From the NCBI RefSeq assembly GCF_007556685.1, contig NZ_VJON01000002.1, forward strand, positions 97,994 to 161,993: a stretch of DNA of 64,000 bases, given 5' to 3'. Below are positions 1-8,427 of the stretch, one piece after another (position 1 is the stretch's first letter; each line of letters begins with the position of its first letter). A program made the position numbers and the translations under genes. The stretch is from Tepidimonas charontis. Lineage in GTDB: Bacteria > Pseudomonadota > Gammaproteobacteria > Burkholderiales > Burkholderiaceae_C. Below the pieces are notes generated by a model. It saw nothing but the letters and a program-made list of their open reading frames with translations. It searched no databases and was not told where the DNA came from.

Positions 1-46
1 GCCATGCGACGGCCGCGCTGTTGTCTCCAGCCGTGCGCGCGGCGCC

Positions 47-517
47 TCAGGCAGCGGCGCCGTTGCCGCCGTCAGCGGCTGCCTGCTGTTGCTGCGCCAA
101 CTGCTGCTCGTACATGGCCTGGAAATTGATTTCGGCCAGGTGCACCGGCGGAAAGCCGGCGCGCTGGATGAGGTCAGCGACGTTGCCACGCAGATAGGGG
201 TAGACGATTTGCGGGCACTGAATGCCCAAAATCTGCTGCAACAGCTCCTGCGGAATGTGGCGGATCTCGAAAATACCCGCCTGCTTGCATTCCACCAGAA
301 AGACCGTGCGCTCACCGATTTTGGTGTGTACGGTGGCCGCGACCGCGATTTCATACACCCCCTCGGCCAACGCCTGCGCTTCCACCCCCAGCTGGATGTC
401 GACGCTGGGCTGGGTCTGCTCCAAAAAGATGGCCGGTGAGTTGGGCTGCTCCAACGACGCCTCTTTGAGATAGACGCGCTGAATGTTGAAGACGGGGGTG
501 GCTTGGGTGTCGGACAT
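47..517 (-). CDS. secB: Protein-export chaperone SecB
   Basis: A 156-residue cytoplasmic chaperone that holds preproteins unfolded and hands them to SecA. The length and the core ([14 protein letters not shown] near the N-terminus, then [16 protein letters not shown] and [11 protein letters not shown]) are typical of SecB, which works as a tetramer. The C-terminal tail is Gln/Ala-rich (residues about 141-156) and lacks the usual Zn-binding cysteines. I start at the ATG reading MSDTQATP; the frame stays open upstream but that extension looks like non-coding sequence. It follows grxC on the same strand after about 250 bp, a common betaproteobacterial order (often continued by gpsA, which would lie outside the window). 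Confidence 0.97.
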   Translation of the reverse strand: MSDTQATPVFNIQRVYLKEASLEQPNSPAIFLEQTQPSVDIQLGVEAQALAEGVYEIAVAATVHTKIGERTVFLVECKQAGIFEIRHIPQELLQQILGIQCPQIVYPYLRGNVADLIQRAGFPPVHLAEINFQAMYEQQLAQQQQAAADGGNGAAA

Positions 518-770
518 GATGAAACGTTGAACCAAAACAGAATGTTGAGCCGCGCAGCACGCACGCAGCGCGTGTTGCGGCGCTCGCGGATTATGGCAGC
601 CTCGGACCAGTGGGTGGGGAAGGGCGCCTGGGATGGCTCGCGCGGGCGACGCGCCCCAAGACCACAACGCCAGCCACCGCGCGGCGTGCGCGGCGGCATC
701 GACGGCTGCGGCGCCCCCTTGCCGCCGGCCCAAGCGCTGGCGCGGCACGGCGGCGCGCCAGCGCTTCGCT

Positions 771-1031
771 TTACGCCGCGCGCAGCAGCGGCTCCAGGCC
801 ACCGCGCGCGTCCAGCGCGTGCAAATCGTCACAGCCGCCGACGTGCTGGCCGTTGATGAAGATCTGCGGCACGCTGGTGCGCCCTACCCGCTGCGCCATC
901 GCCGCACGTATGTCCGGCCGGCCGTCGACCTTGATTTCCTCCCAGTCGGTGACGCCGCGTGCGCGCAGCAGTGCCTTGGCGCGGTGGCAGTAGGGGCAGA
1001 AATCACTGCTGTAGATGATCACATGAGCCAT
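771..1031 (-). CDS. grxC: Glutaredoxin 3 (GrxC)
   Basis: An 86-residue cytosolic glutathione-dependent disulfide oxidoreductase. It has the dithiol active site C12-P-Y-C15 after the first strand ([13 protein letters not shown]), the [15 protein letters not shown] segment with the cis-proline used for glutathione binding, and the GG-cDDL glutathione contact. The ATG reading MAHV gives the family length. It lies 4 bp downstream of the membrane rhodanese gene, so the two are probably co-transcribed with secB. It supplies electrons to ribonucleotide reductase and deglutathionylates proteins. Confidence 0.96.
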   Translation of the reverse strand: MAHVIIYSSDFCPYCHRAKALLRARGVTDWEEIKVDGRPDIRAAMAQRVGRTSVPQIFINGQHVGGCDDLHALDARGGLEPLLRAA

Positions 1032-1035
1032 GGAT

Positions 1036-1446
1036 TCAACCTTTTTGCACGGGCAAACTGGCGGCACGCCATGCCGCCAAGCCGCCTGCCAACGACACCG
1101 CCTTTTCGTAGCCGAGTTTGCGGGCAATGGCCACCGCGCGGCGCGAGCGCACGCCCGACGCGCACACCATGACCACCGGCAACGCCTTGTTTTTGACCGC
1201 CTGCGGCAGCTGCTGCTCGAGCTGGTCGAGCGGAATGTTGCGCGCGCCGCTCACATGCCCGGCGGCGTATTCCTGTGGCGAACAGACGTCGATCACCACC
1301 GCCTTGTCGCGGTTGATCAGCTGCACCGCGTCGGTGGGCGAAACGCTGCCAGCCCCCGCGCCGCCGGTGACGGCGGGCCACAACAGCATCAACCCCGAGC
1401 CGACCGCCACCGCGATCAGCACCCAATTTTCCAGGATGAAATCCAC
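1036..1446 (-). CDS. Membrane-anchored rhodanese-like sulfurtransferase
   Basis: About 136 residues if started at the GTG reading (M)DFILENW, which has an AAGG element 8-10 nt upstream. An N-terminal transmembrane helix (residues about 8-24) is followed by a single rhodanese domain: VIDVCSPQEYAAGHVSGA, then the active-site loop VCASGVRS with Cys95. The family resembles E. coli YibN, which sits next to grxC and secB. It probably transfers sulfane sulfur to an unknown acceptor at the inner membrane. A longer in-frame extension exists upstream but reads into the gpmA promoter region and is not used. Confidence 0.9.
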   Translation of the reverse strand: MDFILENWVLIAVAVGSGLMLLWPAVTGGAGAGSVSPTDAVQLINRDKAVVIDVCSPQEYAAGHVSGARNIPLDQLEQQLPQAVKNKALPVVMVCASGVRSRRAVAIARKLGYEKAVSLAGGLAAWRAASLPVQKG

Positions 1447-1606
1447 ACGCAAGCCCTTGAGGTGACAAGAAAGATTGGCCGCGACGAGACGGCGTGCAAG
1501 ACCCACGCTTCGCCGCTTGCCATCGACCCGGTATTCTAGAATGGTGGCCTGCTTCGATCTCGGCGATCTGCCTCGCTCTCGATTCCTTGACTCACCCCCC
1601 ACCCCC

Positions 1607-2350
1607 ATGCACAAACTCGTCCTCATCCGTCACGGCGAATCGACCTGGAACCTCGAAAACCGCTTCACCGGCTGGACCGACGTCGACCTCACCCCCACCG
1701 GCGTGTCGCAGGCCATGTCGGCCGGCCGGCTGCTCAAGGCCGAGGGCTGGGACTTCGATCTGTGCTTCACCAGCGTGCTCAAGCGTGCCATCCACACGCT
1801 GTGGTACGTGCTGGACGAAATGGACCGCGTCTGGCTGCCGGTGATCAAAGACTGGCGCCTGAACGAACGCCACTACGGCGCCCTGCAGGGCCTCAACAAG
1901 GCGGACATGGCCAAGCAGTACGGCGAAGAGCAGGTGCTGATCTGGCGACGCAGCTACGACATCCCGCCGCCTGCGCTCGACCCCAACGACCCGCGCAGCG
2001 AGCGTCACGACCGCCGCTACGCGGCTCTGGATCCTGCGCACATTCCGCTGACGGAGTGCCTGAAGGACACCGTGGCGCGCGTGTTGCCGTGCTGGAACGA
2101 GGCCATCGCGCCGGCCATGCGGCGCGGCCAGCGCGTGCTCATCGCCGCCCATGGCAATTCGATTCGCGCGCTCATCAAGCACCTGGACGGTATTTCCGAC
2201 GCCGACATCGTGCATCTGAACATTCCCAATGGCATCCCGCTGGTGTACGAATTCGACGACGAGCTGCGTCCGCTGCGCCGCTACTACCTGGGGGATGCGG
2301 CAGCCGCCGAGGCCGCCGCCGCGGCGGTGGCGCGCCAAGGCAAGGCGTGA
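1607..2350 (+). CDS. gpmA: 2,3-bisphosphoglycerate-dependent phosphoglycerate mutase
   Basis: A 247-residue glycolytic enzyme interconverting 3- and 2-phosphoglycerate. It carries the RHGE phosphohistidine motif (catalytic His9), the [13 protein letters not shown] block, [14 protein letters not shown] and the second catalytic His in [14 protein letters not shown]. The start at [11 protein letters not shown] gives the normal length; the frame is open further upstream but carries no family sequence. It is divergent from the rhodanese gene and followed after about 75 bp by the S41 protease gene. The C-terminus is Ala-rich. Confidence 0.98.
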   Translation: MHKLVLIRHGESTWNLENRFTGWTDVDLTPTGVSQAMSAGRLLKAEGWDFDLCFTSVLKRAIHTLWYVLDEMDRVWLPVIKDWRLNERHYGALQGLNKADMAKQYGEEQVLIWRRSYDIPPPALDPNDPRSERHDRRYAALDPAHIPLTECLKDTVARVLPCWNEAIAPAMRRGQRVLIAAHGNSIRALIKHLDGISDADIVHLNIPNGIPLVYEFDDELRPLRRYYLGDAAAAEAAAAAVARQGKA

Positions 2351-2369
2351 GGGATATGCGGAACCCCGG

Positions 2370-2398
2370 CTGCACGCTCGGGGTCTGACATGTATAGT
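2370..2398 (+). promoter_or_regulatory. Possible sigma-70 promoter of the S41 protease gene
   Basis: TATAGT at 2393-2398 resembles a -10 box and lies 27 bp before the protease start codon. The hexamer 17 bp upstream (CTGCAC) is only a weak -35 match. A small CCCCG/CGGGG hairpin lies just before it and may mark the end of the gpmA transcript. Confidence 0.3.
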
Positions 2399-2424
2399 GC
2401 GACGCGGAGCAAGGAATACAGGCC

Positions 2425-3891
2425 ATGGGGCAAAAACTCAAGATCGCTGGGTGGCTTGCCGTTGGCGCGCTGGCCGGTGCACTGACGACCCTTCAGTTGC
2501 AAGCCACGGCGCGCGCCACGTTGGCGCCCTTGCCGTTGGAAGAGTTGCAGCAGCTCGCTGCCGTCTTCGGCATCATCAAGACGGACTACGTCGAGCCGGT
2601 CGACGAGAAAAAGCTCATCACCGACGCCATCTCGGGCATGGTGTCGTCGCTGGATCCGCACTCGCAGTACTTCGACAAGAAGAGCTTCAAGGAATTCCGC
2701 GAGGGCACCTCGGGGCGTTTCGTGGGGGTCGGCATCGAAATCACGATGGAGGACGGTCTGGTCAAGGTCGTCTCGCCCATCGAGGACTCGCCCGCCTTTC
2801 GCGCCGGCCTGAAGGCGGGCGACCTCATCACCAAAATCGACGACACCCCGGTCAAGGGCTTGACCATCAACGACGCCGTCAAGCGCATGCGTGGCGAGCC
2901 CAACACCAAGGTCACCCTGACGGTCTTTCGTCGCGACGAAAACCGCACCTTCCCCGTCACCATCACGCGGCAGGAAATCAAAACCGTCAGCGTGCGCGCC
3001 AAGGTGGTCGAACCCGGCTACGCCTGGGTGCGCGTATCCCAGTTCCAAGAGCGCACGCTGGAGGACTTCGCGCGCAAGATCGAAGAAATCGTGCGCGCCG
3101 AGCCGCAACTGAAGGGCTTGGTGCTGGACCTGCGCAACGACCCCGGCGGACTGCTCGACGCCGCCGTCGGCCTGTCGGCGGCCTTCCTGCCCGACGAGGC
3201 CGTGGTGGTCACCACCAACGGCCAACTGCCCGAGAGCAAAGCCACCTATCGCGCCACGCCGCGCGACTATCTGCGTCGCGCCGCCAGCGACCCGATTGCG
3301 CGCCTGACCGTGCAGACCAACGGGCTGCTCAAGCGCATTCCGCTGGTGGTGCTGGTCAACGAAGGGTCGGCCTCGGCCAGCGAAATCGTCGCCGGTGCCC
3401 TACAAGATCACCAGCGTGCCACCATCATGGGCAGCCAAACCTTTGGCAAGGGCTCGGTGCAGACGGTGCGCCCGCTGGGGCCGGATACCGCCATCAAGCT
3501 GACCACGGCGCGCTACTACACCCCCAGCGGCCGCTCGATCCAGGCCAAGGGTATCGTGCCCGATGTCTGGGTGGACGAAACCCCCGAAGGCAATTTGTTC
3601 GCCGCACTGCGCACGCGCGAGGCCGACCTGGAAAAACACCTCGGCAACGGCAGCCGCGAGCCCACCGAAGCCGAGAAGGAAGCCGAACGCCAGCGCCAGC
3701 GCGAGCGCGAGCGCGAGGCCGCCCGTCAGCGGCTGGAAGAAGAGCAACGCAAAAACCCCAATGCGCGGCTGCTGCCCGAGTTCGGTTCCGAGAAAGACTG
3801 GCAGCTGCAGCAAGCGCTCAATCGGCTCAAGGGCCTGCCGGTGGTGGCCAGCAAAACCGCCAGCGAGCGCCCGGCCAAGAGCAACAACTGA
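2425..3891 (+). CDS. S41 family C-terminal processing peptidase (CtpA/Prc-like)
   Basis: A 488-residue periplasmic serine protease. An N-terminal signal/anchor (residues about 6-28) is followed by the S41 N-terminal region with SSLDPHSQYF, a PDZ domain (about 97-185, FVGVGIEITMEDG to KVTLTVFRRDE) and the protease core. The catalytic Ser317 lies in GSASASE, with Lys342 and Gln346 in FGKGSVQ; the 25-residue Ser-Lys spacing fits the CtpA family. The last 90 residues form a highly charged Glu/Arg-rich, probably helical tail (about 405-440). The gene is 19 bp upstream of the moeB-like gene. Substrates are unknown; relatives process the C-termini of exported proteins. Confidence 0.93.
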   Translation: MGQKLKIAGWLAVGALAGALTTLQLQATARATLAPLPLEELQQLAAVFGIIKTDYVEPVDEKKLITDAISGMVSSLDPHSQYFDKKSFKEFREGTSGRFVGVGIEITMEDGLVKVVSPIEDSPAFRAGLKAGDLITKIDDTPVKGLTINDAVKRMRGEPNTKVTLTVFRRDENRTFPVTITRQEIKTVSVRAKVVEPGYAWVRVSQFQERTLEDFARKIEEIVRAEPQLKGLVLDLRNDPGGLLDAAVGLSAAFLPDEAVVVTTNGQLPESKATYRATPRDYLRRAASDPIARLTVQTNGLLKRIPLVVLVNEGSASASEIVAGALQDHQRATIMGSQTFGKGSVQTVRPLGPDTAIKLTTARYYTPSGRSIQAKGIVPDVWVDETPEGNLFAALRTREADLEKHLGNGSREPTEAEKEAERQRQREREREAARQRLEEEQRKNPNARLLPEFGSEKDWQLQQALNRLKGLPVVASKTASERPAKSNN

Positions 3892-3910
3892 AAGCGTTAC
3901 CGCCTGCCCC

Positions 3911-4714
3911 ATGACCGACGAGCAGCTGCTGCGCTACTCGCGCCACATTCTGCTGGACGACATCGGCGTCGAGGGCCAGGAGCGACTGCTGGCGGCCCAT
4001 GCCGTGGTGGTGGGGGCCGGCGGTCTGGGGTCGCCCGTGGCGCTGTACTTGGCCAGCGCCGGTGTGGGACGCATCACGCTGGTCGATCACGACGCCGTGG
4101 ACGCCACCAATCTGCAGCGGCAAATCGCGCACGATCTGGCACGCGTCGGCTTGCCCAAGGCGTTGTCGGCCCAGGTCGCCATGCGCGCCATCAATCCCGA
4201 AGTACGGGTCACGCCGGTGCTGCAACGGGCCGACGACGCCTTGCTGAATGCGCTGCTGCCCGGCGCCGACGTGGTCATCGACTGCACCGACAACTTCGCC
4301 ACCCGCCACGCCATCAACCGCGCCAGCGTCCGCCACCGCGTGCCGCTGGTGTCGGGGGCTGCCATCCGCTTCGACGGCCAACTATCGGTGTACGACCCGC
4401 GTCAGCCGCAGTCGCCCTGCTACGCGTGTCTGTTTCCGCCGGCCCACGCGCCGGAGGAAGTGCGCTGCGCCACCATGGGCGTGTTTGCGCCGCTGGTGGG
4501 CATCATCGGCACCATGCAGGCGGCCGAAGCCATCAAGCTCATCGTCGGTCTTGGCTCGCGGCTGGTGGGGCGGCTGCTGATGCTCGACGGGCGCGCCCTG
4601 GCCTTCAGTGAAGTGGCGTTTGCTCGCCAGTGCGACTGCCCGGTGTGCGGCGCGCGCTCAAGCGCGCCCGATGATGCTAGCGGTGGCCATCAACTCCTCC
4701 AGCAGGGCCAATGA
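3911..4714 (+). CDS. moeB: Molybdopterin-synthase/ThiS adenylyltransferase (MoeB/ThiF family)
   Basis: A 267-residue E1-like enzyme that adenylates the C-terminal Gly-Gly of a ubiquitin-like sulfur carrier (MoaD or ThiS). The Rossmann ATP loop is VVVGAGGLGSPVALYLASAG (residues about 33-52), followed by DHDAVDATNLQRQ and CTDNFATRHAIN. Two CxxC pairs (CYAC and CPVC) form the structural zinc site, and the conserved Cys lies in RCATMGVFAPLVG. No rhodanese domain is fused. Whether it serves MoaD, ThiS or both cannot be read from sequence. Its last 57 bp overlap the 3' end of the convergent BLUF gene. Confidence 0.92.
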   Translation: MTDEQLLRYSRHILLDDIGVEGQERLLAAHAVVVGAGGLGSPVALYLASAGVGRITLVDHDAVDATNLQRQIAHDLARVGLPKALSAQVAMRAINPEVRVTPVLQRADDALLNALLPGADVVIDCTDNFATRHAINRASVRHRVPLVSGAAIRFDGQLSVYDPRQPQSPCYACLFPPAHAPEEVRCATMGVFAPLVGIIGTMQAAEAIKLIVGLGSRLVGRLLMLDGRALAFSEVAFARQCDCPVCGARSSAPDDASGGHQLLQQGQ

Positions 4715-5089
4715 CACCTTGCCCGAGACGCTGTAGGGGTCGAACTCCGGGCGCTCGGAATATTTCAGCACGATCGAGGTGTTGAGCTTGCTCAGATTGA
4801 CCTGCCCCATGGTCCAGCCGCCAAAGCGCCGCTCGCTGATTTCCTCGTAGAGTAGCAACTCGACGTCGGTGTGGCGCGGGTCTTCGATGATTTGCCGATA
4901 CAGCCGGTTGACGGCACTGCGCCCGCCCTCGATGGCTTGCAGGTACACCCCGCCGCCATAACAGAGTATGCCGGTGATGCCGTTGTGCAGGTTGTGGTGG
5001 CGCGCCGAGGTCAGAATGTCCTCGATATCTTGCGCGGTGTTGCCCGCGCGCGCCCGGCTGACGTAGAGTAGACGCACCAGCATCGTCAC
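4658..5089 (-). CDS. BLUF-domain blue-light photoreceptor (short form)
   Basis: A 143-residue protein made of a BLUF domain plus a short helical C-terminus. All residues that tune the flavin photocycle in AppA have equivalents at a constant offset of 12: Tyr9 (AppA Y21), Asn33 (N45), Gln51 (Q63), Trp92 (W104) and Met94 (M106). It is expected to bind FAD and respond to blue light. No output domain is fused, so signalling must go through protein-protein contact. It starts 6 bp after the folE stop codon, which implies co-transcription, and ends inside the 3' end of the opposing moeB-like gene. Confidence 0.95.
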   Translation of the reverse strand: MTMLVRLLYVSRARAGNTAQDIEDILTSARHHNLHNGITGILCYGGGVYLQAIEGGRSAVNRLYRQIIEDPRHTDVELLLYEEISERRFGGWTMGQVNLSKLNTSIVLKYSERPEFDPYSVSGKVSLALLEELMATASIIGRA

Positions 5090-5095
5090 CCCCCC

Positions 5096-5827
5096 TCACT
5101 GCCCCTGGCGTGGGATCAAGGACAAAAATTCGCGTCGCAGGTTGGCGTCTTTCAAAAACACCCCACGCATCACCGAATTGATCATGCGGCTGTCCATGTC
5201 TTTGACGCCGCGCCACGCCATGCAGTAGTGGGTGGCCTCCATCACGATCGCCAGCCCGTCGGGCTGGGTCCTTTCCTGGATCAAGTCGGCCAACTGCACC
5301 ACCGCTTCCTCCTGGATTTGCGGACGACCCATCACCCACTCCGCCAAGCGCGCATACTTGCTCAAGCCGATGACGTTGGTGTGCTCGTTGGGCATGACGC
5401 CGATCCAGACTTTACCGATCACCGGGCACAGGTGGTGGCTGCAGGCGCTGCGCACCGTGATGGGACCGACGATCATCAGTTCATTGAGATGCTCGGCGTT
5501 GGGGAATTCGGTGATCGTGGGCGCCGGGACGTAGCGGCCCGCGAACACCTCCTTCAGATACATCTTGGCCACCCGCCGCGCGGTATCTTCGGTGTTGTGG
5601 TCGTTGGCGGTGTCGATCACCATCGCATCCAGCACCGCCTGCATTTTCTCCGTGACCTCGTCGAGCAACTGCTCCAGCTCGCCCGGGCGGATGAATTCGG
5701 CGATGTTGTCGTTGGCGTGGAAGCGCTTGCGCGCCGCTTTGATCCGTTCGCGGATGCGCACGGACACGGGTACGCCCTCATCGGGCACAGAGTCAGCGGC
5801 CATAGCAGAGACGTCATGGGTTGGCAT
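5096..5827 (-). CDS. folE: GTP cyclohydrolase I
   Basis: Converts GTP to 7,8-dihydroneopterin triphosphate, the first step of tetrahydrofolate (and queuosine-type) pterin synthesis. About 243 residues from the ATG reading MPTHDV; in-frame ATGs 6 bp upstream and 24 codons downstream are alternatives, and none has a clear ribosome-binding site. Zinc-ligand region SACSHHLCPV, the VIGLSKYAR block, GRPQIQE, and the third zinc ligand in EATHYCMAWRGV are all present. It sits directly upstream of the BLUF gene and 76 bp downstream of clsB. The next pathway enzyme, nudB, lies in the same directon. Confidence 0.96.
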   Translation of the reverse strand: MPTHDVSAMAADSVPDEGVPVSVRIRERIKAARKRFHANDNIAEFIRPGELEQLLDEVTEKMQAVLDAMVIDTANDHNTEDTARRVAKMYLKEVFAGRYVPAPTITEFPNAEHLNELMIVGPITVRSACSHHLCPVIGKVWIGVMPNEHTNVIGLSKYARLAEWVMGRPQIQEEAVVQLADLIQERTQPDGLAIVMEATHYCMAWRGVKDMDSRMINSVMRGVFLKDANLRREFLSLIPRQGQ

Positions 5828-5903
5828 CAGCATGGCCCATCGTACCATCGCCGTGTGAACACCCGCAAACGTTGCGGGCAAGGGGCCCGCGATGCGCGCC
5901 GGC

Positions 5904-7220
5904 TCAGTAGCGGTGCCCGGTCAAGAACAACACGGCGCGCATCACGGCAAACGCTGCCCAGTCACGCAGGCGCTCGTGCCAGGGCCGCTGCTGAAAGGCG
6001 TCGAGCGCCAGCGGTGTACCGGCTTCACGCAGCAGGTGATCCAGCCGCGCGCGCAACTGGCGCGCAAAGCGCCGGTCGGTGGTGACGATATTGGCTTCGC
6101 GTGCCAGCAACAGGCTGATCGGGTCCAAATTGGTGGAACCCACCGTGGCCCAGTTTTCGTCCACCACGGCCACCTTGGCGTGCAGCGAGCTGGGCGCATA
6201 GACGCGAATTTCCACCCCGCGGCGCAACAGCCAGACATGCACCGCGCGCGGCGCGTGGTATTGCAAAAAGCGCTCGTATTTGCCTTGCACCAGCAGCCGC
6301 ACACGCACCCCGCGCGCGGCGGCCTGCGCCAGCGCCTGCCGCAGTCGCCGCCCCGGAATGAAATAGGCGTTGGCAATCACCACCTCGCGCCGGGCACGCG
6401 CGATGGCACGTAAATAGGCGTGCTCGATATCGTGCCGATGACGCACGTTGTCGCGCCACAGCACTGCCGCGCGTGCTCCGACCACCACAGCCGTGTCCGC
6501 CGTCCCCTCCTCGGGACGGTGCGCACCACGCGCGCGCAGCCAGGCCCGCCACCAGCGCCGCAGCCCCGGATCGCGCCGCGCACGCGCCGCCTGCCACGCC
6601 TGCCACGCCGCGCCGAAGGCACGCGACTGCGCGCGCTGCACCGCCGTCAGCCGCCACCACAGCCGCTCCATCGTCGCCTGCATTTCGGCCAGCAGCGGGC
6701 CGCTGACCTCCACTGCATAGTCCAGCCGCGGCGTCGCCAACCGCCCCAGCACCACGTCGTCGCAGTCATCGATGAGGTTGATACCCCCGCAGTACCCCAC
6801 CACCCCGTCGACCACGCACAGTTTGCGGTGCAAGCGACGCCAGCGGCTGGGAATCAACAGGCCCAGCCGCCCCAGCGGCGCATAATGGCGCCACTGTACC
6901 CCGGCGGCGGCGAAGCGCACCTGCCACTCGGCAGGCACCTCGGGGGTGCCCACGGCATCCACCACCAAACGCACCTCTACACCGCGGCGCGCGGCGCGCT
7001 CCAGCGCCTCGGCCACACGCAGCGCCTGGTTGGCAAAGACGAAAATATACGTCTCCACATGGACGAAGTGGCACGCGCGGTCGATGGCCTGCACCATCGC
7101 GGCAAACAGCGCCCGCCCGCCTTCGAGCAGGCGCAGTCGGTGCCCCGGGCGCAAAACACCCGCCCCAGCGTTCGCCGCCGCCGGCAGCGGCCAGTCGTCA
7201 GCCTCCCTCATGGCTGCCAT
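5904..7220 (-). CDS. clsB: Cardiolipin synthase B-type phospholipase D protein
   Basis: About 438 residues with two HKD motifs: HRKLCVVDGVVGYCGGINL in the first half and HAKVAVVDENWATVGSTNL in the second, the two halves of a PLD active site. It probably makes cardiolipin from phosphatidyl donors at the inner membrane. The chosen start (MAAMREADD) has GGAG five bases upstream; an ATG three codons later forms an ATGA junction with the preceding EEP gene. The pairing with an EEP-family gene matches E. coli ybhP-clsB. A positively charged insert (residues about 200-245) precedes the second half. Confidence 0.93.
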   Translation of the reverse strand: MAAMREADDWPLPAAANAGAGVLRPGHRLRLLEGGRALFAAMVQAIDRACHFVHVETYIFVFANQALRVAEALERAARRGVEVRLVVDAVGTPEVPAEWQVRFAAAGVQWRHYAPLGRLGLLIPSRWRRLHRKLCVVDGVVGYCGGINLIDDCDDVVLGRLATPRLDYAVEVSGPLLAEMQATMERLWWRLTAVQRAQSRAFGAAWQAWQAARARRDPGLRRWWRAWLRARGAHRPEEGTADTAVVVGARAAVLWRDNVRHRHDIEHAYLRAIARARREVVIANAYFIPGRRLRQALAQAAARGVRVRLLVQGKYERFLQYHAPRAVHVWLLRRGVEIRVYAPSSLHAKVAVVDENWATVGSTNLDPISLLLAREANIVTTDRRFARQLRARLDHLLREAGTPLALDAFQQRPWHERLRDWAAFAVMRAVLFLTGHRY

Positions 7221-7954
7221 GCCAGCTCCGCCACCAACGGCAGATGATCGGACCAGCGTGGCCAGTGCCCCCCGTGCGGCGCCCACAGGGCGCGCAGCGC
7301 CAGGCCGCGCACATAGACGCGGTCCAGCGGCAGCAACGGCCACCGTGCAGGATAGGTGGGTACGCGCGCGCGCGGCGCCGTGTGCAGCCCCAGCGCTGCC
7401 ATCGGCTCGTGCAGGCGCTCACCCCAGTCGTTGAAGTCGCCCGCCACCACCAGCGCCGCTTCAGCCGGCACCGCCTGCGCGAGGTAGCGTGACAACGCCT
7501 GCACCTGGCGTTGCCGGCTGGCGTGAATCAGCCCGAGATGCAGCACGATCACGTGCAGCGTCGGCGGCGCCCCCGCTCCCGACGGCGCCAGTGTGACGTG
7601 CAGCAAACCGCGCTGCTCGAAGCCGTGGTCCGAGACATCGTGCTGCGTCTGCGCCACGATCGGCCAGCGGCTCAACACGGCGTTGCCGTGCTCGCCGTCG
7701 CGCGTCAAGGCGTTGGCGTGGTAAGCCACCTCGAAGCCCGGCGGCGCCAGGGCCTGCGCCTGATCTCCAGCCGGCCACTGCTGAAAACGCCGCTGCAGCC
7801 GCCGGTGCCAGCCGCGCACCTCTTGCAGACACACCACATCGGCCTGTAAGGCGGCCACCGCGCGCGCCAGGTTGTGCAGCTCCAGCCGCTTCAGCGGCCC
7901 CAGCCCCTGCACCCCTTTGTGGATGTTGTAGGTCGCCACGCGCAGGGTCGTCAT
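7208..7954 (-). CDS. Endonuclease/exonuclease/phosphatase family protein (YbhP-like)
   Basis: A 248-residue EEP-fold metal-dependent hydrolase. Fold motifs are visible in order: RVATYNIHKG at the N-terminus, VCLQEVRG, VLHLGLIHASRQRQ, VVAGDFNDW and the terminal SDHLPLVAEL. No signal peptide is obvious. It overlaps nudB by 4 bp upstream and the clsB start downstream, so it is part of one transcript. E. coli YbhP is the neighbour-matched relative; its substrate is unknown, though a phosphodiester in lipid metabolism is suggested by the clsB link. Confidence 0.9.
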   Translation of the reverse strand: MTTLRVATYNIHKGVQGLGPLKRLELHNLARAVAALQADVVCLQEVRGWHRRLQRRFQQWPAGDQAQALAPPGFEVAYHANALTRDGEHGNAVLSRWPIVAQTQHDVSDHGFEQRGLLHVTLAPSGAGAPPTLHVIVLHLGLIHASRQRQVQALSRYLAQAVPAEAALVVAGDFNDWGERLHEPMAALGLHTAPRARVPTYPARWPLLPLDRVYVRGLALRALWAPHGGHWPRWSDHLPLVAELAWQP

Positions 7955-8427
7955 CCGGTTCCCCCGTCACACCCCAAGCGCGGCAACCACGCGATCGCTT
8001 CGGCATTGGAAGGCGAAAAACAGCGCTGTACGGCCTCGCGCCACGGCAGCCACTGGTAAGCAATGTGCTCGCGCGGTGCCAGGCGCACCGGCGTGCCGGC
8101 TGGCACGCACAGGCCAAAGACGTGCTCGGTGTTGTGCGTCACGCCGGGCGCGTAGCGGTGGCGCCAGCGCGGGTAGATTTCATAGACATTCTCCAGCCCC
8201 CAGTCGGACAAGACGCAGCCGCCGGCACGCGCGTCGATGCCGGTTTCCTCCGCCACCTCGCGCACCGCGGTGTGCTCCCACGACTCATCGGGGGTCTGCT
8301 TGGCGCCCGTGACCGACTGCCAAAAGCCAGGGGCGTCGGCGCGCTCCAGCAGCAGCACATCCAGCGCCGGAGTATGGATGACCACCAGCACCGATTGAGG
8401 CATCTTGTAGGGCGCTAGGACGCTCAT
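7951..8427 (-). CDS. nudB: Dihydroneopterin triphosphate diphosphatase (NudB)
   Basis: A 158-residue Nudix hydrolase. The Nudix box runs from G of GAKQTPDESWEH to REVAEETGI with the full GX5EX7REUXEEXGU pattern. N-terminal KMPQSVLVVIHT and the FWQSVTG block are typical of NudB rather than other Nudix enzymes. It removes pyrophosphate from the FolE product. It overlaps both neighbours by ATGA junctions, and folE is three genes downstream on the same strand, which supports the pterin role. Confidence 0.92.
   Translation of the reverse strand: MSVLAPYKMPQSVLVVIHTPALDVLLLERADAPGFWQSVTGAKQTPDESWEHTAVREVAEETGIDARAGGCVLSDWGLENVYEIYPRWRHRYAPGVTHNTEHVFGLCVPAGTPVRLAPREHIAYQWLPWREAVQRCFSPSNAEAIAWLPRLGCDGGTG

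Noticed and set aside
1534..1541. TTCTAGAA heat-shock-like palindrome between the rhodanese gene and gpmA
   Set aside because: A single 8-bp palindrome without further repeats; neither flanking gene is a heat-shock gene.
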